From positions 434,001 to 498,000 of the forward strand of contig OZ244877.1 in NCBI GenBank assembly GCA_965221145.1: 64,000 nucleotides of DNA, given 5' to 3'. Shown here in pieces: positions 36,177 through 43,747 of the stretch. The notes beneath the pieces are model-generated. The model had not been told where the DNA came from, did no database searches, and saw only the letters and a program-made list of their open reading frames with translations. The position numbers were made by a program, and so were the translations under genes. How positions within the stretch are numbered: the first letter of the stretch is position 1; each line of letters starts with the position of its first letter. Source of the stretch: Bin5 sp965221145. Its GTDB lineage: Bacteria; Chloroflexota; Anaerolineae; Caldilineales; Caldilineaceae.

Positions 36177-36755
36177 ATGGGCACGCGCACGATGCAGCCC
36201 CCGATGGGGTTGTATTTTGAGGAGTTCACGCTCGGTGACGGCTGCGAAAGCGTGGGCCGCACGGTTACGGAAGTGGATATTGTCAACTTTGCCGCGCTGT
36301 CCGGAGACTGGAACCGGATCCACACGGACGCGCACTACAGCCGGGAGCAGATGTTCGGCGAGCGCGTGGCCCATGGGCTGTTGGTGCTGAGTATCGCCAG
36401 TGGATTGGCGGTGCGCATGGGCTTTATGGAGGGCACAGTTCAGGCCTTCATGCAGTTGGAGTGGCAGTTTCGGCGCCCTGTTCTGATCGGGGATACCGTG
36501 CGCTTGCGGGTGACCGTGCGCGCCAAGAAGCCGATGCGGCGCATGGGCGGCGGCGTGGTCACCTTCAAAATGGAGGTGCTGAACCAGAAGGATGAGGTCT
36601 GCCAGCGGGGCAGCTGGGACATCCTCTGCAAGAACCGACCGGTTTCGCCCGGCCCGACCCCATCCGGCGGGCATTTGGGGCGGGCGAAAGTGCCCTCGCC
36701 GACCGCATCCTCGCCCAGTGCGCGAGGGCGAAACGACGCCGAAGAAGAGGAGTGA
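36177..36755 (+). CDS. MaoC-type (R)-hydratase/dehydratase with repeat-derived tail
   Basis: 192 residues from ATG 36177 with AAAGGAG upstream. Hot-dog fold MaoC domain: GLYFEEFTLGD, VDIVNFAALSGDWNRIHTDAHYS containing the catalytic Asp and His, and FGERVAHGLLVLSIASGL. The enzyme hydrates an enoyl-CoA or dehydrates an acyl-CoA. The domain should end near CQRGSWDILCKNR; the last 36 residues (VSPGPTPSGG...SARGRNDAEEEE) come from two family-B palindromes that have replaced the original stop. Confidence 0.9.
   Translation: MGTRTMQPPMGLYFEEFTLGDGCESVGRTVTEVDIVNFAALSGDWNRIHTDAHYSREQMFGERVAHGLLVLSIASGLAVRMGFMEGTVQAFMQLEWQFRRPVLIGDTVRLRVTVRAKKPMRRMGGGVVTFKMEVLNQKDEVCQRGSWDILCKNRPVSPGPTPSGGHLGRAKVPSPTASSPSARGRNDAEEEE
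36643..36689 (+). repeat. Palindromic repeat family B in the 3' end of the MaoC gene
   Basis: 47 bp: arms TTTCGCCCGGCCC and GGGGCGGGCGAAA, 21-base centre GACCCCATCCGGCGG plus GCATTT. Read in frame as VSPGPTPSGGHLGRAK. Confidence 0.8.
36692..36729 (+). repeat. Second palindromic repeat family B directly after the first
   Basis: Arms GCCCTCGC and GCGAGGGC around GACCGCATCC and CAGTGC. It begins two bases after the previous copy, giving a tandem pair, and encodes PSPTASSPSARG. Confidence 0.7.
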
Positions 36756-36783
36756 GGGGAGCCAGAGGGCGCCCCGGGTATTG

Positions 36784-37332
36784 ATGATTCCCTTCTCACC
36801 TTTCGTTTTGGCGGTCGCCGTCCTGCTGACGCTGCTTGGCGGCCTGCTGTTGTGGCTGGGACGCCGCCAGCGACAGAGTAGCGGCCTGCCCGCGGGCGAG
36901 CTACTCTACCGGGATACGGGCGAATGGCAGGCGACCGAGCGCCCTCTGCGCAGCCGCCGTTACGGATTGGTGGGACGCCCGGATTATCTGGTGCAGACGC
37001 GCGAACGAGGCAAGGCGTTCGTCGTCCCCGTGGAAGTCAAGAGCCGCCCCCGCCCGCCCAGGCCTTACGCCAGCCACGTTCTGCAATTGGCGGCATACTG
37101 TCTGCTTGTCGAGGATAATTACGGGGCTGCTCCCCCCTATGGCCTGCTGCGCTACGCGGACGCCACGCTGCGCATCCCCTTCACTGACGAACTGCGCCGC
37201 CGCGTACTCGAGACGGCTGACGCGATCCGGCAGTCCCGCCGCGCTCCCGCCGTGCGCCGCAGCCACAATGAACCGCGCCGCTGCTCGGCCTGCGGCTACC
37301 GCTCCGCCTGCGGGTCGGAAGTGCTTTCTTAG
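36784..37332 (+). CDS. Membrane-anchored Cas4/Dna2-like nuclease
   Basis: 182 residues from ATG 36784. An N-terminal membrane helix (FVLAVAVLLTLLGGLLLWL) precedes a small RecB-like nuclease: YGLVGRPDYLV (Asp), FVVPVEVKSRPRPP (E-x-K), HVLQLAAYCLLVE (motif III), and a C-terminal cysteine set CSACGYRSAC that, with an upstream Cys, could hold an Fe-S cluster as in Cas4. There are no CRISPR genes nearby, so this is a stand-alone Cas4-like (DUF83) protein. Its function in DNA end processing is inferred; the membrane anchor is unusual. Its stop overlaps the convergent cofC stop. Confidence 0.82.
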   Translation: MIPFSPFVLAVAVLLTLLGGLLLWLGRRQRQSSGLPAGELLYRDTGEWQATERPLRSRRYGLVGRPDYLVQTRERGKAFVVPVEVKSRPRPPRPYASHVLQLAAYCLLVEDNYGAAPPYGLLRYADATLRIPFTDELRRRVLETADAIRQSRRAPAVRRSHNEPRRCSACGYRSACGSEVLS

Positions 37333-37973
37333 GGGCCGCTGATCACTTCCCTATAGTCTTCCGGCAGGTCGATGTCGAAGAGCAGAGAGGCGGACTCGAC
37401 AACCCGCACGGGGATGCCCGCTTCTTCGGCCAGACGCCGGTGGCGCTGAAAACTCCCCCGACCGAAGGCGAAAGGTATCGCCTGGGCCGGTTGCAGGAAG
37501 AGCGCGTTGGTGCCGCCGTCACGGCTGGGGCCGATGATGATCTGCGGTCCGCCGCCGCGCGGGGAGGCCACCGTCCGCACGTCCTCGGCTGTCAGGTTAG
37601 GGATATCCGTAGGCAGGATCAGGGCTTTGGTTGCGCCCCGTGCAACAACGTAGCGGGCAGCCTGGGTCAGCGCCGCGTTGAGGCGAAGCTCAGGGGCAGT
37701 GGCAAGTAGCCGGGGACCCGTTTCCGGCGGCTGGGGGGCGGGCGGCTCCTCGGTCAGTGCATGGCTTCCCAAACGCGTGGCCGCGTCGAGCGCGTCGTTG
37801 TCCCGGCTGACGACGACGATTTTCGCATCGACACGGGCCAGGCGAATGACGCCCAACGTGCGCGTGAGGAGATCGCGGTTGAGTGTGTGCCGTTCCTGGG
37901 GCGAGACGCAGCCGCCCAGACGGCTCTTGCCCTCGGTGAAGGGCTTGACCGGAACGATCGTCCACAAGCTCAT
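37329..37973 (-). CDS. cofC: 2-phospho-lactate (or phosphoenolpyruvate) guanylyltransferase
   Basis: 214 residues. CofC/FbiD activates phospholactate or PEP with GTP for coenzyme F420 biosynthesis. The N terminus TIVPVKPFTEGKSRLGGCVS is the nucleotide-binding signature of the family; ALILPTDIPNLTAEDV contains the metal-binding Asp and IIIGPSRDGGTNALFLQP the substrate loop, ending FDIDLPEDYREV. It is encoded just downstream of cofD on the same strand, 47 bases apart, in the expected pathway pair. Confidence 0.94.
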   Translation of the reverse strand: MSLWTIVPVKPFTEGKSRLGGCVSPQERHTLNRDLLTRTLGVIRLARVDAKIVVVSRDNDALDAATRLGSHALTEEPPAPQPPETGPRLLATAPELRLNAALTQAARYVVARGATKALILPTDIPNLTAEDVRTVASPRGGGPQIIIGPSRDGGTNALFLQPAQAIPFAFGRGSFQRHRRLAEEAGIPVRVVESASLLFDIDLPEDYREVISGP

Positions 37974-38020
37974 TTCAGTGTCCAGTCGTCAGTGTTCAGT
38001 GAATCGTACACGGCAACGGG

Positions 38021-38989
38021 TCACTGAATACTCTCAATAAGTTCCTGGTTGAAGCGCAGGACCTCTGCGGCCAAGCGCTGTTTGGACGGCAGATCGGTCA
38101 TCATCGTATCCGTCACCAGCGTCGGCAGGTGGGCCATCCCGTCCTCTGCCAGCGCACTGTCCCGTTCGTCGATGATGAAGCCGTCGAGCAGATCAGCGTA
38201 ATGCTCGGCAACGGTCAGCGGGCTGGTCGACAGGCCCATTTCGCGCATCATTTTGGCTGCCGGCCCTTTCACCGCCCGCCCGCCGACAATCGGGCTGACG
38301 GCGGCCACCGGGGCAGAACTTCCCTGTAATATATCGCGCAGGCCCGGCACAGACAGGATCGGATCCACGCTCAGATAGGGATTGCTGGGGCAGATGATGA
38401 TCTGCGCGGCAGCCCGCAGCGCCTCCGCCACATCTGACGAGGGGGTCGCCTTGTCCGCGCCGACGAAAGTAAGGCCCAGAAAGGTCGGTTCGCAGCGTCG
38501 GCGCACGAAATAGTCCTGAAAAGGCAGATCCCCTTCATCCGTATGGACAAGTGTGCGCACCGGCTCGTTGCACATCGGCAGGATGCGGGAGGGCACGCCG
38601 AACGTTCGTCGCAGGTTGGCGGTGACTTCGGTGAGATCGAAGCCTGACCGCAGCCAGTGGCTGCGGAGCAGATGCAGCGCCAGATCCTTGTCGCCCAGCC
38701 GGAACCATTTTTCCCCGCCCATGCGCTCCATCTCGGTCAGCACAGCCCAGGATTCATCGGCGCGCCCCCAGCCGGTCTGCGGGTTGTTGACCTCGGCCAG
38801 CCCGTACAGAACCGTGTCGATATCGGGGCAGATGGTCAGCCCCCAGTGCTCGAAATCGTCGCCTGTATTGACGATGACGGTCAGCGCGCCCGGGGGCAAG
38901 ACTGCCTGCAAGCCGGCCGCGAATTTGGCCCCGCCGACTCCACCGGCCAGGGCCACGACCGGCGCGAGTTCGTCCAATCTTGGGGCCAT
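38021..38989 (-). CDS. cofD: 2-phospho-L-lactate transferase
   Basis: 322 residues from ATG 38989. CofD joins the activated phospho-acid to Fo, giving F420-0. VVALAGGVGGAKFAAGLQAVL is its N-terminal nucleotide-binding loop, VIVNTGDDFEHWGLTICPDIDTVLY the Fo-site segment, and ICPSNPYLSVDPILSVPG and SPIVGGRAVKGPAAKMM further family blocks. The frame opens 18 codons upstream into a family-B palindrome at 39029-39076, so the start used here is the first one with family similarity. cofC follows. Confidence 0.95.
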   Translation of the reverse strand: MAPRLDELAPVVALAGGVGGAKFAAGLQAVLPPGALTVIVNTGDDFEHWGLTICPDIDTVLYGLAEVNNPQTGWGRADESWAVLTEMERMGGEKWFRLGDKDLALHLLRSHWLRSGFDLTEVTANLRRTFGVPSRILPMCNEPVRTLVHTDEGDLPFQDYFVRRRCEPTFLGLTFVGADKATPSSDVAEALRAAAQIIICPSNPYLSVDPILSVPGLRDILQGSSAPVAAVSPIVGGRAVKGPAAKMMREMGLSTSPLTVAEHYADLLDGFIIDERDSALAEDGMAHLPTLVTDTMMTDLPSKQRLAAEVLRFNQELIESIQ

Positions 38990-39028
38990 TGCAAATTTTT
39001 TCGTATCTTGCTTGTTCGTCCGAGCCGA

Positions 39029-39076
39029 TTTGATTGCCGCCAAGTGCCCAAACTCCAGGGGTCAGCGCCAATCAAA
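39029..39076. repeat. Palindromic repeat family B upstream of cofD
   Basis: 48 bp: arms TTTGATTGCCGCC and AGCGCCAATCAAA around a 22-base centre, AAGTGCCCAAACTCCAGGGG plus TC. Read on the reverse strand the centre has GACCCC and GGGCACTT, as in the meaB copy. A partial second unit (39074-39105, CCATCCTCGCGCACTTGGCG) abuts it. Confidence 0.75.
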
Positions 39077-39136
39077 CCCCATCCTCGCGCACTTGGCGAG
39101 AGCGAATTACGTGTTACGCAATACGCATTGCAGTAT

Positions 39137-39871
39137 TCAGCGCCAGATCACCCGTTCCGTCAGCGGAAGCCGCTCCCTCCGCTTCTCTTCGGCTGCGTAG
39201 CCGAGGGTGATCAGCGCCTGGGGATGCCAACTGTCCTGCAGGCCGAGCGCATCCCGCACCAGCTCGGGGACGAATAGGGGCGCGCACATCCAGCAGGCGG
39301 CCAGGCCGTACTGCTGCGCTGCCAGCAGCAGATTCTGGCAAGCCAGGGCCGTGCTTTGCACCGCCATCAGCCATTCAGCCTCCTGGCGGCGCCGGTCCGG
39401 GTAATCGTCCATCTCTTCCAGGCAGACGGAGGCCACCACCAGCGCCGCCGCGCCGGTGATGCGTGCGTGGCTGATGCGCACCCGTCGTTCGATCAGCGCA
39501 GCGTCCATCCCGTCCGCGCTCAGGTCTGCGCGCCAACGCGCGCCCATGCGGTCGCTCAGGTTGTATTTGGCCGCTTGGCTGGTGACAACGCAAAAACGCC
39601 AGGGCTGGCGGTTGTGGGCCGAAGGCGCCCAGATGGCGGCCGTCAACAGTTTTTCCAGCAGAGGGCGCGCAATGGGGTCAGGCCGGTAACGGCGGACGGA
39701 CCTGCGTCCACGGACAAGCTCCCAAAACCACCCGTCGTTGACATTCTCCGCGAACGGATCGCCTGTATCGCCCGCGTCTTCAGACTGCGGCGGCCAGTCC
39801 GATTGTCGCCTACCGTTGGAGTCGTCGCCAGTCAAACCGGACAGTTTTGTCATACCCTGCTGCTTTTGCAT
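39137..39871 (-). CDS. Nitroreductase-family flavoprotein, FbiB C-domain-like
   Basis: 244 residues. After a 45-residue linker, LVRGRRSVRRYRPDPIARPLLEKLL and WAPSAHNRQPWRFCVVTS are the FMN-binding start of the nitroreductase fold; AVQSTALACQNLLLAAQQYGLAACWMCAPLF and ALITLGYAAEEKR follow. Beside cofC and cofD this most resembles the C-terminal domain of FbiB, which reduces dehydro-F420-0, rather than a xenobiotic reductase. A TATAAT (39880-39885, minus) is only about nine bases from the ATG; a nearly leaderless message, or use of the ATG at 39853, is likely. Confidence 0.85.
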   Translation of the reverse strand: MQKQQGMTKLSGLTGDDSNGRRQSDWPPQSEDAGDTGDPFAENVNDGWFWELVRGRRSVRRYRPDPIARPLLEKLLTAAIWAPSAHNRQPWRFCVVTSQAAKYNLSDRMGARWRADLSADGMDAALIERRVRISHARITGAAALVVASVCLEEMDDYPDRRRQEAEWLMAVQSTALACQNLLLAAQQYGLAACWMCAPLFVPELVRDALGLQDSWHPQALITLGYAAEEKRRERLPLTERVIWR

Positions 39872-39927
39872 GGCACGGCATTATAGCATGGACCAGCGCG
39901 AGCAGAAATGTATCGCTGTTGGACTGG

Positions 39928-40278
39928 CTACAAAATGGCGGCGGGGACGCTGGAGGACTCGACGCGTTCGAGCCGGACGCGGAAACCCAAAGAGGAAAGA
40001 ATCGCCGGCAGATTGTCCAGTCGAGGGGAGAGCTTACCGGCCGGCGCCGCGTCGAGAAGCTCCCGACTGATGCCGGTCCCTTTCGTCAATATACCGATAC
40101 GATCTTGCGCATAGGCGACACTCCGCAGAGCGAGCAGTAAAGCAGTAGTGTCACTGTCTTCTTCGTATGCTTCAAGAGCAGCTTCCAGATAGGAGAGCGC
40201 TTCTTTGGGATCCTTTAACCGTTCTATAAGCCAGTCATCGTAATTGCTTGTGTTTTTTAAAACGAAGTCTCTGTTCAT
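39928..40278 (-). CDS. HigA-like antitoxin (probable addiction module antidote)
   Basis: 116 residues from ATG 40278, which overlaps the toxin stop as ATGA. LIERLKDPKEALSYLEAALEAYEEDSDTTALLLALRSVAYAQDRIGILTKGTGISRELLDAAPAGKLSPRLDNLPAILSSLGFRVRL is the standard layout of this antidote family, with the helix-turn-helix in its second half. It neutralises the RelE-like toxin and represses the operon. A longer frame upstream overlaps the toxin gene and is not used. Confidence 0.9.
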   Translation of the reverse strand: MNRDFVLKNTSNYDDWLIERLKDPKEALSYLEAALEAYEEDSDTTALLLALRSVAYAQDRIGILTKGTGISRELLDAAPAGKLSPRLDNLPAILSSLGFRVRLERVESSSVPAAIL

Positions 40279-40610
40279 GGCTGTCTCCCCCCGAATTCTT
40301 CCCAGAAGGATTGGGCTTTTCGAATGTCCTGCCTCTGCGTTTTCTTTGTGCCCCCGCATAAGAGGATGACGATATCGCCTTCTAAATCACCGAAGTAAAC
40401 ACGATAGCCTGGTCTGAAATGAATTCTCAATTCGTAAAGATTGCCGGTCAGCCTCTTGTGGTCACCGAAATTTCCAGAACGCAAGCGGTCAATACGAGCC
40501 AAGATGGCGGAACGAGCTTTCTCGACTCTAAGTTCTGTCAACCACTCCAGGAACGGTTCACCTCCACCGGGGAGGGCGTAAACTCGTACTGTTCTGGGCC
40601 TGACATCCAT
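40275..40610 (-). CDS. RelE/HigB-like toxin (addiction module killer)
   Basis: 111 residues. FLEWLTELRVEKARSAILARIDRLRSGNFGDHKRL, then GNLYELRIHFRPGYRVYFGDLEGDIVILLCGGTKKTQRQDIRKAQSFW: the RelE-fold mRNA interferase of the killer-protein group (PF05973), with GYRVYF as its core. The toxin gene comes first, antitoxin second, the order usual for HigBA. Transcribed away from the LLM oxidoreductase. Confidence 0.93.
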   Translation of the reverse strand: MDVRPRTVRVYALPGGGEPFLEWLTELRVEKARSAILARIDRLRSGNFGDHKRLTGNLYELRIHFRPGYRVYFGDLEGDIVILLCGGTKKTQRQDIRKAQSFWEEFGGRQP

Positions 40611-40668
40611 GAACTGTATTGTAGCTTTTAAGCATGACTCGTCAAGTCTTGATAAGTCAGAGGGGCGT

Positions 40669-40729
40669 TTTTGATGGTTTTTTGTATTGGCGTTGGCAAT
40701 GAAAGCCTCTCCGCCAGAAAACCTTCAAA
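40669..40729 (-). repeat. Hairpin repeat family A, copy 7 (reverse orientation)
   Basis: TTTGATGGTTTTTTGTATTG, CGTTGGCAATGAAAGCCTC, then TCCGCCAGAAAACCTTCAAA. It is the reverse-strand form of copy 4, with the same GGTT/AACC arm pair. The only copy seen in this orientation. Confidence 0.75.
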
Positions 40730-40872
40730 CGAGGATGGCGTGCGTTTCTGACTGCTCCTGATCTTCTGTGCCAAATGCGGGCGAGACGATTGCGTTTCAA
40801 CTGCGTACTCCGCGTGCAAAGACATGGCGTCAACTGGGATTCATGGCAAGAACTCGGCGGATTTCTGAATCT

Positions 40873-40901
40873 TTGACGCTGCGTTCTGACACGTGTACAA
40901 T
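40873..40901 (+). promoter_or_regulatory. Sigma-70-like promoter of the LLM oxidoreductase gene
   Basis: TTGACG and TACAAT separated by 17 bases, about 100 bases upstream of the start at 41003. Confidence 0.65.
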
Positions 40902-41002
40902 GCAGGCGAAAGCGGCGAGGTAGTTCTAAGTGGACGCCGCGACCGGGCAACGAAAAATTGGTCGGGGCAACCTACGCATTACGCAACATTTCAGGAGTTT
41001 CC

Positions 41003-42013
41003 ATGACTGCGCCACAGCATACCCGCGTTGCACTCTATCTACAGGATAAGCACCCGATCCGCGAGGGGATGGCGCACGCGCGCTACGCGGAGGAGAAGGG
41101 CTTCGAGGCGGTCTGGCAGGCAGAGAGCCGCCTTGTGCGGGATGCGATTGTGCCGATGGCCGCCTTCGCCGCCGTCACCGAGCGTATTCAGATCGGCTCC
41201 GGCGTCATCAACAACTGGACACGCAATATCGGTCTGCTGGCGGCCACGTTCTTGACACTGGACGATCTGGCGCCGGACCGGGTCATTTGCGGCATCGGCG
41301 CGTGGTGGGATCCGCTGGCGAAAAATGTGGGCATCAACCGGCGCAGGCCGCTGAAGGCGATGCGCGAGACGGTGGAGGTTCTGCGCCGTCTGCTCGCCAT
41401 GGAGAATGTCAGCTTCGGGGGCGAGTTCCATCAGGTTCAGGGCATCGAATTGGATGTCGTGCATGGAAGGCAGGAGCCGCGCAATGTGCCCATTATGATC
41501 GGCGCGACCGGGCCGAAGATGATGGAGTTGACCGGGGAGATCGCCGATGGCGCGGTGCTGAACTACTGTGTGCCGCCGGACTATAACCACATGGCGCTGG
41601 AACGGCTGGAAATCGGCGCGAAACGGGCTGGCCGCAGCCTGGACGAAATCGACCGACCGCAACTGATCGTCTGCTCGGTGCATGAGGATCAGCAGATAGC
41701 CCTGGATGGCGCGCGCGAGTTGCTCACCCAATATCTGGGCCAGCAGCCCCATATCGCTCAGGCCAGCGGGGTGAAGCCGGAGGTCGTCGAGCAGATTCAG
41801 TCGATTCTCGGCTGGCCCGCGACCAAGGAGCAGGTGCGGCAGGCCATGCCATTGGTGTCGGACGAACTGGTCACCCGCATCACCGCCACCGGCACGCCGG
41901 ATGACGTGAAGAAGAAGGTGCGGGAGTATATGGACAACGGCGCCACCTGCCCGATCCTCTATCCGCTGGGCGATGTGAAGCTGATGATCGATACATTCGC
42001 GGGCGGGTTCTAA
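41003..42013 (+). CDS. LLM-class F420-dependent oxidoreductase
   Basis: 336 residues from ATG 41003 with CAGGAG five bases upstream. Luciferase-like TIM barrel: RVALYLQDKHPIREGMAHARYAEEKGFEAVWQAESRLVRDAIVPMAAFAAVT, then RIQIGSGVINNWTRNIGLLAATFLTLDDLAPDRVICGIGAWWDPLA and PIMIGATGPKMMELTGEIADGAVLNY. The pattern matches F420-dependent methylene-H4MPT reductase/glucose-6-phosphate dehydrogenase-type enzymes. Presence of cofC, cofD and an FbiB-like gene a few kilobases away supports F420 rather than FMN. Substrate unknown. Confidence 0.9.
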   Translation: MTAPQHTRVALYLQDKHPIREGMAHARYAEEKGFEAVWQAESRLVRDAIVPMAAFAAVTERIQIGSGVINNWTRNIGLLAATFLTLDDLAPDRVICGIGAWWDPLAKNVGINRRRPLKAMRETVEVLRRLLAMENVSFGGEFHQVQGIELDVVHGRQEPRNVPIMIGATGPKMMELTGEIADGAVLNYCVPPDYNHMALERLEIGAKRAGRSLDEIDRPQLIVCSVHEDQQIALDGARELLTQYLGQQPHIAQASGVKPEVVEQIQSILGWPATKEQVRQAMPLVSDELVTRITATGTPDDVKKKVREYMDNGATCPILYPLGDVKLMIDTFAGGF

Positions 42014-42161
42014 TGATTGAAAACCGGATATTCTCCAGAATTGCGTACTGTGTATTCCGTACTGCGTAAGACAGGCGAGACGAAGATTTTCCGTTGCACA
42101 TTGTGAGCGAAAAGTCTCGGTGACAAACGGGATTCACATTAGTGGTTTTTGATGGACTGAC

Positions 42162-43664
42162 ATGTACCGTTTCTACGCGTCACCTACCACACTGGCAGAT
42201 GCCCTCAAGCTGAAAGCGGAACACGGCGGCGCCGCCCGTTTCATTGCCGGCGGCACCGACCTCCTGATTGAACTGACGCGCGACAAGTCCGCGGAAAGCG
42301 CACAAGTTGGCCTGATCGATCTGACGCGCATTCCGGGCATGGCCGAAATCTGGGAAGAGGACGGCGCGCTGCATCTGGGACCCCTGGTGACCCATAACCA
42401 GTGCGTGCGCAGCCGCTTGATCGTGGAGGAGGCGTTCCCCCTGGCGCGGGCCTGCTGGGAGGTGGGCGCGCCGCAGATTCGGAATCGGGCGACCATCGTC
42501 GGCAATCTCGTCACCGCCAGTCCGGCCAACGATACGATTGTGCCGCTGCTGGCGCGGGATGCGAGCGTGCGCGTTGAGAGTGCGGAACGGGGCAGCCGCA
42601 CGCTGCCGTTGGCGCAGTTCTTCCGCGGCGTGCGGCGGGTGGATCTGGCCGCCGACGAGATGCTCACGCGCATCTCAATTCCTCTGCCCAATGCTGCGCG
42701 GCGGGGCAATTTTATCAAGCTGGGGCTGCGCCGGGCACAGGCGATCAGCGTTCTGAGCGTAGCCGGTTCCCTCGCGTGCGCCGACGGGGGCGACTGGCAG
42801 TCGGCAGAGATCACACAGGCGGCGATTGCGCTGGGCGCGGTTGCGCCGACGGTTGTGCGGGCGACGGAGGCCGAGGCCTTTCTGATCGGCAGAACGTTGA
42901 CGGAGGAGACGGTTGTGGAGGCGGCGCGGCTGGCAACAACCCAGGCGCGTCCCATTGACGATGCGCGCGGCAGCGGGAGCTATCGCTTGGCGATGGTGGA
43001 GACGCTCGTCGCCCGCCTCTTGCGCCAACTACGCGACGGGCGGGAGCGGGCTGGCTGGCTGGACGCGCCGGTGACGCTGTGGGGCGATACGCAGGGCCGT
43101 TGGCCGGTACGGCGAGAAGAGAGTGAAGAGGAGAGCGAAAATAGCGAGCGTCTCTCCCGCTCTTCGTCGTTGCGGGCAACAGTCAACGGCGCCGCGGTCG
43201 AACTAGAAGGCCGGATGACCCTGCTGGACAGTCTGCGGGCAGCCGGGTTCCTCGGTGTGAAGGAGGGCTGCGCGGAGGGTGAATGCGGGGCCTGCACCGT
43301 CTTTCTGGATGGCATGGCGGTTATGGCCTGCCTGGCCCCGGCGGAGCGGGCCGCGGGCAGCGAAGTGGTCACGGTCGAGGGCCTGACCGCCTCGGCGCTC
43401 TCCCTTGGGAGCGCAGGCGTCTCGCCTGCAACAGACCTATTGCACAGTGTGCAGCAGGCGTTGATCGACAGCGGCGGGGTCCAGTGCGGTTACTGCACGC
43501 CCGGTTTCGTCATGTCGGCAGCCGCCCTGCTGGCGGAACGCCCCAGCCCCAGCCGCTCTGAGGCGCAGGAGGCGCTGACGGGCAACCTGTGCCGTTGCAC
43601 CGGCTATCGCAAGATTCTTGACGCGGTGGTCGCTGCCGGGCAGTCAAACGACAGTGGCTCATAG
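42162..43664 (+). CDS. Fused FAD and [2Fe-2S] subunit of a xanthine dehydrogenase-family enzyme
   Basis: 500 residues. Residues 1-290 are the FAD subunit (ARFIAGGTDLLIEL, NRATIVGNLVTASPANDT, a CO-dehydrogenase-flavoprotein C-terminal domain). After a 45-residue linker the [2Fe-2S] subunit begins (LRATVNGAAVELEGRMTLLD) with the plant-type cluster CAEGECGACTVFLDG and the second cluster CGYCTPGFVM ... LCRCTGYRKI. Fusion in the order FAD then Fe-S is the reverse of eukaryotic xanthine dehydrogenase. The molybdenum subunit is at 45052-47328. An in-frame GSAGVSPAT segment near 43413 is repeat-derived. Confidence 0.92.
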   Translation: MYRFYASPTTLADALKLKAEHGGAARFIAGGTDLLIELTRDKSAESAQVGLIDLTRIPGMAEIWEEDGALHLGPLVTHNQCVRSRLIVEEAFPLARACWEVGAPQIRNRATIVGNLVTASPANDTIVPLLARDASVRVESAERGSRTLPLAQFFRGVRRVDLAADEMLTRISIPLPNAARRGNFIKLGLRRAQAISVLSVAGSLACADGGDWQSAEITQAAIALGAVAPTVVRATEAEAFLIGRTLTEETVVEAARLATTQARPIDDARGSGSYRLAMVETLVARLLRQLRDGRERAGWLDAPVTLWGDTQGRWPVRREESEEESENSERLSRSSSLRATVNGAAVELEGRMTLLDSLRAAGFLGVKEGCAEGECGACTVFLDGMAVMACLAPAERAAGSEVVTVEGLTASALSLGSAGVSPATDLLHSVQQALIDSGGVQCGYCTPGFVMSAAALLAERPSPSRSEAQEALTGNLCRCTGYRKILDAVVAAGQSNDSGS

Positions 43665-43687
43665 GATTCGAATATGGAATCCGCCGG

Positions 43688-43747
43688 TTTGAAGTTTTTT
43701 TGGCGGAGCGGCATTCAAATGACCCTGAACAACAAAAAAAATTCAAA
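43688..43747 (+). repeat. Hairpin repeat family A, copy 8
   Basis: TTTGAAGTTTTTTTGGCGGA, loop with CATTCAAATG, then AACAAAAAAAATTCAAA. The most diverged copy; the left arm still pairs with most of the right arm. Its GGCGGAG and ATG appear to start the acetyltransferase gene. Confidence 0.65.

Noticed and set aside
36784..37332. Start of a CRISPR-Cas locus (Cas4-like gene)
   Set aside because: No cas1, cas2 or repeat array is nearby; neighbours are metabolic genes.
25212..43747. Family-A hairpins as rho-independent terminators
   Set aside because: The T run lies in the 5' arm and the A run in the 3' arm, they occur upstream as well as downstream of genes, and the loop is long; a terminator role for some is possible but not supported for the family.
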